From the NCBI GenBank assembly GCA_044238845.1, contig JBIICN010000015.1, forward strand, positions 18,213 through 82,212: a stretch of 64,000 bases of DNA. The letters are read 5' to 3'. Source of the DNA: UBA4416 sp044238845 (lineage in GTDB: Bacteria; Bacteroidota; Bacteroidia; B-17B0; Aurantibacillaceae). Numbering within the stretch: position 1 is the first letter of the stretch; each line of letters starts with the position of its first letter. This document shows, piece after piece, positions 18,934-27,494 of this stretch. A model generated the notes under the pieces. The model saw only the letters and a list, made by a program, of their open reading frames with translations, ran no database searches and was not told the DNA's origin. Made by a program: the position numbers and the translations under genes.

Positions 18934-18975
18934 GTTTAAGAATTATTGATTTAGGTTAATCAACAATTCTTAAAC
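18934..18975 (+). terminator. Intergenic hairpin, possible terminator
   Basis: Arms GTTTAAGAATTATTGA and TCAACAATTCTTAAAC pair over 16 positions with one mismatch around a 10-base loop. It lies between the M16 gene stop and the bshA-like start. There is no T run after it, so it could be a processing or attenuating hairpin instead of a true terminator. Confidence 0.4.
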
Positions 18976-18996
18976 TGTGAACTTAGAAACTAGTAT

Positions 18997-20127
18997 ATGA
19001 ATATAGGAATTGTATGTTATCCAACTTTTGGTGGAAGTGGTGTTGTGGCTACAGAACTAGGGATAGCATTAGCTCATAAAGGACACAAAGTACATTTTAT
19101 TACGTACTCGCAACCCTTTAGATTAAATCAGTTTAACGAAAATTTATTTTATCATGAAGTGAATGTAAATGATTATCCCTTATTTGACTATCAACCTTAC
19201 GAAAGTGTATTGGCAAGTAAAATTGTAGATGTTGCTATATACGAACGTTTAGATATTTTACATGTGCACTATGCTATACCACATGCATCAGTTGCTTATT
19301 TAGCACAACAAATATTAAAATCTCGAAAAATTAAGCTGCCTTATATTACAACCTTGCATGGAACTGATATTACTCTAGTTGGACAAGACCCTTCCTTTGA
19401 ACCAGTGATTTTTTTCTCATTAAATAATAGCAATGCCATTACTTCTGTATCTGAAAGTTTAAGAAAAGATACGTTGAAAACCTTTAAAATTGCTAACGAT
19501 ATTAAAGTGATTCCAAATTTTATTAAAATTGAAGATTACCAGCATCCAACAGAGGTTTGTCATCGTAAAAACTTTGCTGCACCAAACGAACGGATATTAA
19601 TTCACATTTCCAATTTCAGAAAAGTAAAACGTGTAGAAGACGTATTACGCATTTTTGATATAGTAAGAAAAGAAATCCCCTGTAAATTAATATTAGTAGG
19701 TGATGGGCCTGAAAGACCAGCGATTGATAAACTATGCAGAGAATTAAATACGTGTAGCGATATTATCTCTGTTGGAAAAATTGCTAATCCTAAAGAAGTG
19801 TTATCTATTTCCGATTTATTTATTTTGCCTTCAGAAACGGAAAGTTTCGGTTTATCAGCATTAGAGGCAATGGCTTTAAAAATACCAGTCATATCATCCA
19901 ATACTGGTGGTATTCCCGAATTAAATATACATGGCAAAACAGGATACATGAGTAAAGTGGGTGATTATGAAGATATGGCAAAAAACACCATCGCTTTATT
20001 ATCCGACGAAAAGAAATTTCAACAATTCAGAGAAAATGCATTTGAGCAAGCAAAGAAATTTGATATTGAAGCAATACTTCCGATGTATGAAAAATTATAT
20101 AAAGAAGTAATTGATGCGGGTATTTAG
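18997..20127 (+). CDS. bshA: N-acetyl-alpha-D-glucosaminyl L-malate synthase BshA
   Basis: The 376-aa GT4-family glycosyltransferase has the N-terminus characteristic of BshA: IGIVCYPTFGGSGVVATELG, then HFITYSQPFRL. It also shows LHVHYAIPHA, TTLHGTDITLVG, and the GT4 donor-site block SETESFGLSALEAM with the catalytic E-x7-E spacing. BshA joins UDP-GlcNAc and malate in the first step of bacillithiol synthesis, the main low-molecular-weight thiol of many Firmicutes and Bacteroidota. No bshB or bshC gene is adjacent. Length matches the family. Confidence 0.9.
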   Translation: MNIGIVCYPTFGGSGVVATELGIALAHKGHKVHFITYSQPFRLNQFNENLFYHEVNVNDYPLFDYQPYESVLASKIVDVAIYERLDILHVHYAIPHASVAYLAQQILKSRKIKLPYITTLHGTDITLVGQDPSFEPVIFFSLNNSNAITSVSESLRKDTLKTFKIANDIKVIPNFIKIEDYQHPTEVCHRKNFAAPNERILIHISNFRKVKRVEDVLRIFDIVRKEIPCKLILVGDGPERPAIDKLCRELNTCSDIISVGKIANPKEVLSISDLFILPSETESFGLSALEAMALKIPVISSNTGGIPELNIHGKTGYMSKVGDYEDMAKNTIALLSDEKKFQQFRENAFEQAKKFDIEAILPMYEKLYKEVIDAGI

Positions 20128-20244
20128 ACTAAATAAAATATATTAATATTAAAGTAATTTGTTCATAATATTAAATGAAAACAAGTAAACCATTGTAAAT
20201 AATTACATATTTTTATGAAGCATTAACTTCACAAAACAAAAACC

Positions 20245-20475
20245 ATGAAATTTAAATTATTGTTAATTTACCTCATTCTATTTTCATCCATTTTAGTAAA
20301 TTCACAAGATGATTCTAAGAAAAAAGAATCTAAAAAAACATCTAAAAAAGAGAATACAAAAAATAACACTAATTTAGTTGACGAAAAAATAGCGGTTAGC
20401 GAAGAAAGTCAACCAACAAAAAAAGGTAATAAAAAGAAATCTGCCGTAAAAAAGAACGCCTTAGATGAAAAATAG
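20245..20475 (+). CDS. Small Lys-rich secreted peptide
   Basis: This 76-aa protein consists of a clear signal peptide (MKFKLLLIYLILFSS... ending LVNSQ, about residue 20) and a mature part of about 55 residues. The mature part is dominated by Lys, Ser, Thr, Asn and Glu (runs such as KKKESKKTSKKE) and has no predicted fold. Its last 11 bases overlap the start of the protease gene, so it is the first gene of a coupled trio. A disordered, strongly basic exported peptide next to a protease could be a substrate, a DNA- or LPS-binding tail or an inhibitor; none of these is shown. Confidence 0.65.
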   Translation: MKFKLLLIYLILFSSILVNSQDDSKKKESKKTSKKENTKNNTNLVDEKIAVSEESQPTKKGNKKKSAVKKNALDEK

Positions 20476-22252
20476 TTTAATGCGATGTAATCTTTTTTGT
20501 GGCATTAAAATCACATGTTTTTTTATTTTATTTATCTCAAACATCTCCGCACAAGAAAAAGGGTTTGATGCTATTTCTATTGCCAATAATCATTATAACT
20601 CTATAGTAAAGATTTTATTAATAGATTCCGTTGCCGAAAAAAACAATCCTGGCAAAGGTTATTTAGGAAGAGGATCGGGCTTTATTGTATCAGAAGATGG
20701 ATTAATATTTACAAATCGCCATGTTGTAAAATATGGCTTAGGTTTAATGAATATTACTGATTACGATAAAGGTAGCAAAGAGTTTTATACCGAAACCTCT
20801 GTATACAAACCATCCGTTTTAAACGAAAACCATTATAAAATAAATTATATCAGTAAGGCAAGTATTATTGTTCAGGTTTTTACAAGTAGAAATGGTAGTA
20901 CATCGACTTTATATGTAGCAAAAATTGTTGCTATTGATTCAACGAATTATGATGGCGCCATTTTAAAAATTGTATCTGATGTCAATGGCAACAGAATTCA
21001 AGGAAAATTCAATCCAGTTAAAATAGCAAATTCAGATTCTACATCCCAAGGTGAAGACTTCTGCTTAATAGGTTTTCCAGCCCAATATGATGGCAGCATC
21101 GACTTAATGCTAAAAGACCAAAGCACATTACTTTTTGGCAAACATAGTGGTTGGGATTATGGCGTAAATTCTGATTATGGCTTTATAAAAACAGATGCTG
21201 CTATTAATAGTGGAAATAGTGGCGGCCCTGTATTTAACAGAGATGGAAAAGTAGTAGGATTATCAACGGCAGCAAGTAACAAAACACAAATGGGATTTAT
21301 TGCCGGCATAAACGGGATGTATAATATTGCTCAAAAAGATACCGCTATTGGCAATCAACTATTGCAATTAGGCCTAAGTCCTCCGTCAAACAAAGATGCT
21401 CGCAAGACAGGCATTATAACATATCCAAAAATCATTATACCAACTGATAAGGAACTAAAAAAATACAGAGAGGATCAAAAAAATTCCAGAAATTTTAAAG
21501 GCGGTTATTGGTATTTTAAGGGATTAACTTCATTGATAAATAAAGATTTTTTTTTATTGGATCAATATAATGGTCTTGGAGGAATAACTGTTGAATCGAA
21601 TAGTAAACTTAATATTAAATCAAAAAAATCTTTTCAGTTTGAAATTGGTAAAATATTTACATTATGGAGAATTAATAACTCAAATAAACTATCAATTGAT
21701 TGGACACTGCTTAATTATTCAATAAACTCTTATGACTGGTCAAATTCAGATGTTTATAAGGATACGGCGAAATCAGTAATTGAATATAATCCTAAAAATA
21801 ACATCTCTAAATATTCCACTAAATTAGGTATCATGTATAGCGTCATGCTAAAAAAACGATTTTGCATAGATATTTATTATAAATTCTCAGGAAACAATAT
21901 AGTAAATAATAACTATTTTATAATACAATCCTTAAGCTATCCTGACCCAAACAATCCAACAACTACATTAAATGAAAGGCAGGAATTGTATTTAGAATCT
22001 TCAGGGTTTGTAAATTGCTTTGGATTAAACATTAGGTATAAAAATTTTATCCTAGGCTTAGAATACAACAATGGAAATCAATCATTAAACATAAATCAAT
22101 TATTTTATCCTATTGTAGTAGATGATGGCACGTATAAATATACGCGAACAGAATATACAAGTATTAGTGGGCAATACTATTCTAACAATTTGAATTTATC
22201 GCTCGGAATTGCACTTGGAGGTAAAAAACGCTGGAAGCATTTAAGAGATTAA
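20465..22252 (+). CDS. Trypsin-like serine protease with C-terminal barrel-like domain
   Basis: The 595-aa protein has a hydrophobic signal segment (about residues 10-29, ending SNISAQ). A chymotrypsin/DegP-fold protease domain spans about 35-310. The catalytic triad is visible: H86 in TNRHVV, D163 in NYDGAIL and S252 in GNSGGPV. No PDZ domain follows. Instead residues about 340-595 show alternating aromatic/hydrophobic strands with short turns (FILGLEYNNGN, NLNLSLGIALGG), like an outer-membrane beta-barrel. The start overlaps the Lys-rich gene; an ATG five codons later is also possible. The stop overlaps the SpoIIE-type gene by one base (TAATG). Confidence 0.75.
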   Translation: MKNSLMRCNLFCGIKITCFFILFISNISAQEKGFDAISIANNHYNSIVKILLIDSVAEKNNPGKGYLGRGSGFIVSEDGLIFTNRHVVKYGLGLMNITDYDKGSKEFYTETSVYKPSVLNENHYKINYISKASIIVQVFTSRNGSTSTLYVAKIVAIDSTNYDGAILKIVSDVNGNRIQGKFNPVKIANSDSTSQGEDFCLIGFPAQYDGSIDLMLKDQSTLLFGKHSGWDYGVNSDYGFIKTDAAINSGNSGGPVFNRDGKVVGLSTAASNKTQMGFIAGINGMYNIAQKDTAIGNQLLQLGLSPPSNKDARKTGIITYPKIIIPTDKELKKYREDQKNSRNFKGGYWYFKGLTSLINKDFFLLDQYNGLGGITVESNSKLNIKSKKSFQFEIGKIFTLWRINNSNKLSIDWTLLNYSINSYDWSNSDVYKDTAKSVIEYNPKNNISKYSTKLGIMYSVMLKKRFCIDIYYKFSGNNIVNNNYFIIQSLSYPDPNNPTTTLNERQELYLESSGFVNCFGLNIRYKNFILGLEYNNGNQSLNINQLFYPIVVDDGTYKYTRTEYTSISGQYYSNNLNLSLGIALGGKKRWKHLRD

Positions 22253-24297
22253 TGATTATGCATGTCAAGCGTACAGAACCATATTTAATACTTGTTTTTC
22301 TATACTTAACATTTTCACTTTTTTCACAAGTCAACAAAACTGATTCAATAATGTTTGTTTTAAAAAAAACAAGCTTACCATTACAAAAAGCCAAAGCTTA
22401 CGTTGCATTATCTGATGAATTGTATATTCAAAACATTGACACAGTAATTCCATTATGCGAGTCTGCCATCAAAATAATTGATTCTTTAACAAAAAACAAT
22501 CAACAAACGATTGATGGAACAAAAATTAAAGCAGCAGCTCTAAATAACATTGGCTTCGTCTTTAACAATTACGGAAGTCAATCAAAAGCTTTATCCTATT
22601 ATTTGCAATCTTTAAAAATTAGAGAACAAATAAATGATCAAAAAGGAAAAGTAGAATCCTATAATAACGTAGCTTCAATTTATAATTCTCAGGGCGATAC
22701 AAGTATGGCTTTAATCTATTATAAAAAAGGACTTAAGATATCACAAAGCATAAATGATGCTAAAGGAATGTCAAACATCCTTAACAATATTGCAGTTATC
22801 TACCAAAAAAATCCAACAAATATAAAACTCGCATTACACTATTTTTTTAAAAGTTTGGAAGCCGAAAAATCACTTAATAACTTAACTAAAATAGGTAACA
22901 GAGAAGATAATATTGCCGTTGTATACCACAATATGGGTAACTACGAAAATGCAAAAGAGCATTACTTAAAAAGCATTATAGCAAAAGAGCAAAGCGAGGA
23001 TCAAAAAGGCTTAATGAAAACATATAATTCATTAGCTAATCTTGAGTTTGAAAAAAATAATATAATTGATGCTGAAAAATTAGCAAAAAAATCTTTAGAA
23101 TTAGCCACAGAATTAGAATTAGCATCGGGTATTATTCAAGCTTCCCAAACCTTACACGAAATATATTCTACTCAGCAAAAATGGAAAGATGCTTTACAAA
23201 TGCATGAACTTTATTCGGAATATAAAGACATACAAATAGAAGAATCAAATTCGAGCGAAACAACTCAGTTGCAAATGCAATTTGAATTTGACAAAAAATT
23301 AACGGAAGATAGTCTTAAAATAGCAGCTGAAAATAAAATAGTAACAGAACGTTTCAGGGTTGAAAAAACACAACGATATGCTTTATTTGGTGGGATAATA
23401 TTGGTAGGGATTTTCGCACTCTTTATTTTTAACCGTTTTAAATTAACACAAAAACAAAAATATATTATTGAGGCAAAAGAAAAAGAAACGCATCAGCAAA
23501 AGCTGCTGGTTGAAGATCAAAAAAACCTGATTGAAGAAAAGCATAAAGAAATTACAGACAGTATAAATTACGCAGAAAGAATCCAACGCACCTTTTTGGC
23601 TACTGATGAATTATTAAATCAGTACTTACATAATTATTTTATTTTATTTAAACCAAAAGATATCGTTAGTGGAGACTTTTATTGGGCCGATAATTTACCT
23701 AATGGTAATTTTATTTTAGCAACGGCAGATAGCACAGGTCATGGTGTTCCAGGAGCAATTATGAGTTTATTAAACATTACTAGTCTTGAAAAAGCCGTAG
23801 AAAATTTAAATAATCCTGCAGATATTCTGAATCACACACGTCAAACCATTATTAAACGTTTGAAACGCGATGGAAGTTCGGAAGGTGGTAAAGATGGCAT
23901 GGATTGTTCATTATTAGTATTTGACTTTAAAAGCAAACAACTACATATTGCCGCTGCTAACAATCCTGTTTGGATTGTTAGAGAAAATAATGTAATCGAA
24001 GTAAAACCCGATAAAATGCCAGTAGGTAAACATGATAGAGACCAAGAATCTTTCACTCTACATGTTATAGATATAAAAGATGGTGACCTTATTTATACAC
24101 TCACCGATGGCTTCCCTGACCAATTTGGTGGCGAGAAAGGCAAAAAATTCATGAGTAAAAATTTAAAAGAATTATTAACTGCTAACTCTAAATTACCAAT
24201 GAATGAACAGAAAGAATTATTAGATAAAACTTTTATCAATTGGATTGGTGACATAGAGCAGGTTGATGATGTTACGCTAATTGGTATTAAAATTTAA
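22252..24297 (+). CDS. TPR-transmembrane-SpoIIE (PP2C) sensor phosphatase
   Basis: The 681-aa protein has a signal anchor (residues about 8-25), then about six TPR units in the exported region (about 45-330; e.g. ALNNIGFVFNNYGSQSKAL). One transmembrane helix follows (about 376-394), then a charged coiled coil (about 400-440) and a cytoplasmic SpoIIE-type PP2C domain (about 455-681). Metal-binding acidic motifs are present: SGDFYW, ATADSTGHGVPGA, GMDCSLL, LTDGFPDQ and VDDVTL. The layout implies an extracytoplasmic TPR sensor that controls a Ser/Thr phosphatase, perhaps acting on an anti-sigma or anti-anti-sigma partner. None is encoded nearby. It is coupled to the protease gene by a one-base overlap. 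Confidence 0.85.
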   Translation: MIMHVKRTEPYLILVFLYLTFSLFSQVNKTDSIMFVLKKTSLPLQKAKAYVALSDELYIQNIDTVIPLCESAIKIIDSLTKNNQQTIDGTKIKAAALNNIGFVFNNYGSQSKALSYYLQSLKIREQINDQKGKVESYNNVASIYNSQGDTSMALIYYKKGLKISQSINDAKGMSNILNNIAVIYQKNPTNIKLALHYFFKSLEAEKSLNNLTKIGNREDNIAVVYHNMGNYENAKEHYLKSIIAKEQSEDQKGLMKTYNSLANLEFEKNNIIDAEKLAKKSLELATELELASGIIQASQTLHEIYSTQQKWKDALQMHELYSEYKDIQIEESNSSETTQLQMQFEFDKKLTEDSLKIAAENKIVTERFRVEKTQRYALFGGIILVGIFALFIFNRFKLTQKQKYIIEAKEKETHQQKLLVEDQKNLIEEKHKEITDSINYAERIQRTFLATDELLNQYLHNYFILFKPKDIVSGDFYWADNLPNGNFILATADSTGHGVPGAIMSLLNITSLEKAVENLNNPADILNHTRQTIIKRLKRDGSSEGGKDGMDCSLLVFDFKSKQLHIAAANNPVWIVRENNVIEVKPDKMPVGKHDRDQESFTLHVIDIKDGDLIYTLTDGFPDQFGGEKGKKFMSKNLKELLTANSKLPMNEQKELLDKTFINWIGDIEQVDDVTLIGIKI

Positions 24298-24536
24298 AGT
24301 GGCGACAAATGTTTTCTAGCAGGCTTTTCACATTCTTCAAAAACAGTACCACCTAAGTAGGGTAGCAATCTTGCAAAATCGGTAGTTTTTATATAGTAGT
24401 TTCCTAAAGCAGAGTATAATTTAGTTTGGTCTGTGGTGCTCTCTTTAGCGTAATAGGTTTTAATATCATCGATTAAAACCATCGTTAATAAATCATCTAA
24501 CTTTCTTTTACTTTTATACCATTTTAATTCGCCCAT
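24294..24536 (-). CDS. Small hypothetical protein downstream of the C45 hydrolase
   Basis: This 80-aa cytoplasmic-looking protein begins 3 bases after the stop of the C45-type hydrolase and overlaps the end of the convergent phosphatase gene by 4 bases. It has no signal peptide. The sequence (MGELKWYKSKRKL, then DDIKTYYAKE) looks helical, with two Cys/Lys near the C-terminus. No family is recognised. The close spacing to the upstream gene argues that it is real and co-transcribed. Confidence 0.5.
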   Translation of the reverse strand: MGELKWYKSKRKLDDLLTMVLIDDIKTYYAKESTTDQTKLYSALGNYYIKTTDFARLLPYLGGTVFEECEKPARKHLSPL

Positions 24537-24539
24537 TTC

Positions 24540-26237
24540 TTAATTTGTTTCTGATGTTTGACATTTAGATAAACTCTCTCTAATTTGCTTTTCTTCTTTC
24601 AAAGTGGCGATTTCTTTAGTTAATGCCAACTTATAATAATCTATTGCTTTTGAATTATTTTTTCGAGAAGCAAAATAATCCCCTAATATCTGGTACATAT
24701 AGTAACTCTCTGGATTTGATTGAATAAAGGCGTTTTCGAACTGAATGGATAATTGAATTTTATCAGAGGCTTTAGTAATAAATTGAATATAATGCTTTAA
24801 ATTTTTAAAGTGTAAGAAATTTTGATAGTCTTTAGTCTTTAAAAATTCATCTGCAGGAATTGTTAAAGTGTTTTCATTAATGTCTTTTCTAGCATTTATT
24901 TTTTTAGCATTTGCAAACACTGAATCCAAATTATAACAAACAAACTCCCCACACTGAAAAGGATTAGCACTTACCCACATCAATTTATCTTGTGGTTTAA
25001 AAATAACAGCGTGGTGCGCTAATAATTGATTTAAACCCTTCTCGTTAGTTAGACCAATATTTTTATCATTTAATCCTTTTTGGTTTCTTAAAATTGCAGC
25101 AGCCTTTGTATAATTAATGGTATTGCTATCTCCTAATAATTGTTTTAATCTTATGCTTCTGTACAAAGAGGAACTTTCTATTTGGTTATTTATATTAGCC
25201 ATATCATTTATATATAAATTACCTTGATAGTGATTAGGACAAATTATTTGATTAGAGTTTGGCACTTCATAAACATCCATTTTAGTTGGTGATTTTTCAA
25301 TACTAATCGTTTTGTTATCAGAAGCACTGCCAATTAAAATACTTTCGGATACAAATACATCTCTTGATTGAGCAATAGCAACAGCTTCATTAATATTTTT
25401 AGCATATTGCAAAATTTCACGAGCCAATAAAGCAATTGGTGTAGCAGCATCCGTAGGAATTGAACTTTTAGCAGCATTAATTGTTACCGTTAATCCCTTA
25501 TCGTTCATGCCACTGCAGGCCCCAATAAAACCACTCCAGGTAACTGTTGCAAAGCAATAACCTCTTGTTGGATTAGTAAATTGAACGATTTTATTTTTCG
25601 CAAAATCATCTCCACTATAAAAATCAAAATTACGTCCCACTAACAATTTACCATCAGCGCTTTTTTTATCCCAAACTGAAAAAGAGGTACAACCAACAGT
25701 CATATTTTTATCTTGCAAAGCATGTCCAATATCATGCGCTCCATGGTAATTTAAAATACGATGATATTTAGGAGCAATAAAATCATATTTATCACTGGCA
25801 AATTTAGATATTCCTAAAATTTCTTCCTTGTATTCATCCGTAATATGATCGGGTAAGTGACGATTAAAATAACCAACAAAATATTTTAAAAATTTCAGAT
25901 AATTTAAATCAGGGACTAATAATTGAATCTGACGAAAGAAAGCCTCCTCTTGAAATTCATGTAATTCCTTAGTAAGCATGCCATTTGCAATGCCACGCTC
26001 ATAACCATCTCCTTCTACATACAACTCCCATAAACCACTTTTGCTGTGTCGTAACCAATTATTATTGACTTTATAAAATTCATTAGAAACAGTTTCTCTT
26101 TTCCAATGAAGGGTTGTGTCGTTTTGGATTTTTGGAACATCAATTTGAACGGCAATAATGAAGTAAATAAAAAAAATCACCAACAGTATAGCAAATACTA
26201 ATAGAGTTCTTAATACTATTTTACGGAGTTTACGCAT
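24540..26237 (-). CDS. C45/choloylglycine-hydrolase-like Ntn amidase, membrane-anchored
   Basis: The 565-aa protein has an N-terminal membrane helix (about residues 8-29). An Ntn-hydrolase region follows, with the candidate nucleophile Cys in VGCTSFSVWD near residue 183. Downstream are the family blocks LVGRNFDFY, GACSGMNDKGLTVTINA and LLAREIL. These match C45-type acyl-CoA:6-aminopenicillanate acyltransferase and related linear-amide hydrolases. The Cys is not at the mature N-terminus, so any activation by self-cleavage would have to remove about 180 residues. The C-terminus (about 500-560) looks TPR-like. The true substrate is unknown; penicillin chemistry should not be assumed. Confidence 0.75.
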   Translation of the reverse strand: MRKLRKIVLRTLLVFAILLVIFFIYFIIAVQIDVPKIQNDTTLHWKRETVSNEFYKVNNNWLRHSKSGLWELYVEGDGYERGIANGMLTKELHEFQEEAFFRQIQLLVPDLNYLKFLKYFVGYFNRHLPDHITDEYKEEILGISKFASDKYDFIAPKYHRILNYHGAHDIGHALQDKNMTVGCTSFSVWDKKSADGKLLVGRNFDFYSGDDFAKNKIVQFTNPTRGYCFATVTWSGFIGACSGMNDKGLTVTINAAKSSIPTDAATPIALLAREILQYAKNINEAVAIAQSRDVFVSESILIGSASDNKTISIEKSPTKMDVYEVPNSNQIICPNHYQGNLYINDMANINNQIESSSLYRSIRLKQLLGDSNTINYTKAAAILRNQKGLNDKNIGLTNEKGLNQLLAHHAVIFKPQDKLMWVSANPFQCGEFVCYNLDSVFANAKKINARKDINENTLTIPADEFLKTKDYQNFLHFKNLKHYIQFITKASDKIQLSIQFENAFIQSNPESYYMYQILGDYFASRKNNSKAIDYYKLALTKEIATLKEEKQIRESLSKCQTSETN

Positions 26238-26286
26238 GATTCAAGACATACAAATTTACAAAAAATCTACCAATGATTAAGAATAG

Positions 26287-26327
26287 GATACAGATGTCGC
26301 TGATTTTTTATGATTAAATATGATGAA
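26287..26327 (+). repeat. Degenerate half-copy of the 51.4-kb intergenic repeat
   Basis: The stretch aligns with the left half of the element at 51398-51511. They share CAGAT, GATTT and ATGAxTAAATATGAT in the same order and spacing. The right half is not recognisable. It lies in the gap between the C45 hydrolase and the lipoprotein gene. Confidence 0.45.
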
Positions 26328-26410
26328 GATATATAAGACAATAGAACTAAAAATGATAAAATAAAAAACCATACAAAATCATATTCAATCTGAGCTATTT
26401 GTGTTCCATT

Positions 26411-26444
26411 AAACAAAAAGCCCCTCGATACATATCGAAGGGCT
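26411..26444 (-). terminator. Rho-independent terminator
   Basis: A 12-bp stem (arms AGCCCCTCGATA and TATCGAAGGGCT, one mismatch) has a two-base loop and, on the minus strand, a following TTTTTGTTT. It is placed 20 bases after the stop of the lipoprotein gene. Confidence 0.8.
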
Positions 26445-26464
26445 CATTTAGATTAAAATTAAAA

Positions 26465-27316
26465 TTACTTAATTAAAGAAGCTCTTAAAGCATAAATTTT
26501 AGAAGAAATAGATTTGAATTCGGCATCCTTTAAATTTTTAGGATCTTTTATGGCATCAATTTCAGTATGAATTTTTTTTAATTCATCGTTTAATACCACA
26601 CATTCTTTTTTGTCTTTATAGTCATTTAATAAATCTGTTAAGTTTTTTAAATAAAAACGTTGATCCCATAAATGCTTATAAGCTTTTTCTTTAACAGCTG
26701 CATCCGTAACACTTTCAGCAATTTTACTAGTTAAATACAAGCCTTCCACCCATGAACCTGCAAATACAGACGATGCTGTATAAACTCTTTCATTTGTTCT
26801 TAAATACGAATCACTTTTTACAAAAATTTCATCTAATATTTCTAATAATGAATCTTTATTAGATAAGTTTTGTTCAGCACGTTTACCAACCATTTGATCA
26901 ACAGCACTTTTTAATCCTAACTCATCCGAAATTTTAACTACCGTTTTCATATACTTCAATACATCTTCGCCCTTGTTATTAACCATTGCATAAGACATAT
27001 CAATATTATAAACTCCAAGAACTAAAGCTTTTGAAAATTCACCAGAGGCAGCAATTTGTTTTTTTGAATCTGCTAAAATCGTATTATTATAATCTACACC
27101 CCAAGTAGAAAGCTCATTCACACTTCCAACAGGCGAAGGGATATTAGCAATTGCAAAATCAAATTTAAATTTTGTTTCCTCATTAACTGTTACGGGAGTT
27201 GTATCTTTTGGTGTTTCAGAAGTTACAGTTTCTGCGACTTCTTCAGAAGGTTTGTCTCCACATGATACCAACATCATAGATAAAGAAATACTTGTTGCTA
27301 AGAATAATTTGTTCAT
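26465..27316 (-). CDS. Lipoprotein of unknown function
   Basis: The 283-aa protein has a type II signal peptide with lipobox MLVSC (Cys at residue 19). A disordered Glu/Thr/Pro linker follows (EEVAETVTSETPKDTTPVTV). The rest is a mostly helical domain of about 230 residues, with no motif I can name. A CAAATATA sequence (minus-strand TATATTTG) at 27334-27341 is a possible -7 element 18 bases upstream. It has its own terminator, so it is probably monocistronic. Anchoring in the periplasmic or outer-membrane leaflet is expected. Confidence 0.65.
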   Translation of the reverse strand: MNKLFLATSISLSMMLVSCGDKPSEEVAETVTSETPKDTTPVTVNEETKFKFDFAIANIPSPVGSVNELSTWGVDYNNTILADSKKQIAASGEFSKALVLGVYNIDMSYAMVNNKGEDVLKYMKTVVKISDELGLKSAVDQMVGKRAEQNLSNKDSLLEILDEIFVKSDSYLRTNERVYTASSVFAGSWVEGLYLTSKIAESVTDAAVKEKAYKHLWDQRFYLKNLTDLLNDYKDKKECVVLNDELKKIHTEIDAIKDPKNLKDAEFKSISSKIYALRASLIK

Positions 27317-27430
27317 TTTTTAGAAATTTTAAACAAATATAATGGCTTTTTTTATTTTGCGTAAATTTTCTTTAAAATCGTGAATAAAATGCCTATTTCT
27401 TAACATTTAGCAATTATCAAACTTTATAAT

Positions 27431-27462
27431 AAACAAAAACGACCCGCTTAAAAGCGAGCCGT
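27431..27462 (-). terminator. Rho-independent terminator of the RND operon
   Basis: On the minus strand an 11-bp stem (ACGGCTCGCTT with AAGCGGGTCGT, two G-U pairs) is followed by TTTTTGTTT. It lies 33 bases after the RND pump stop codon. Confidence 0.75.
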
Positions 27463-27494
27463 ATATTGTTTTTAATGACTATCTGTTTATTATC

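Noticed and set aside
24540..26237. Naming the C45-type protein a penicillin acyltransferase
   Set aside because: Only the fold-level motifs match. There is no beta-lactam gene context and the architecture differs, so a substrate should not be stated.
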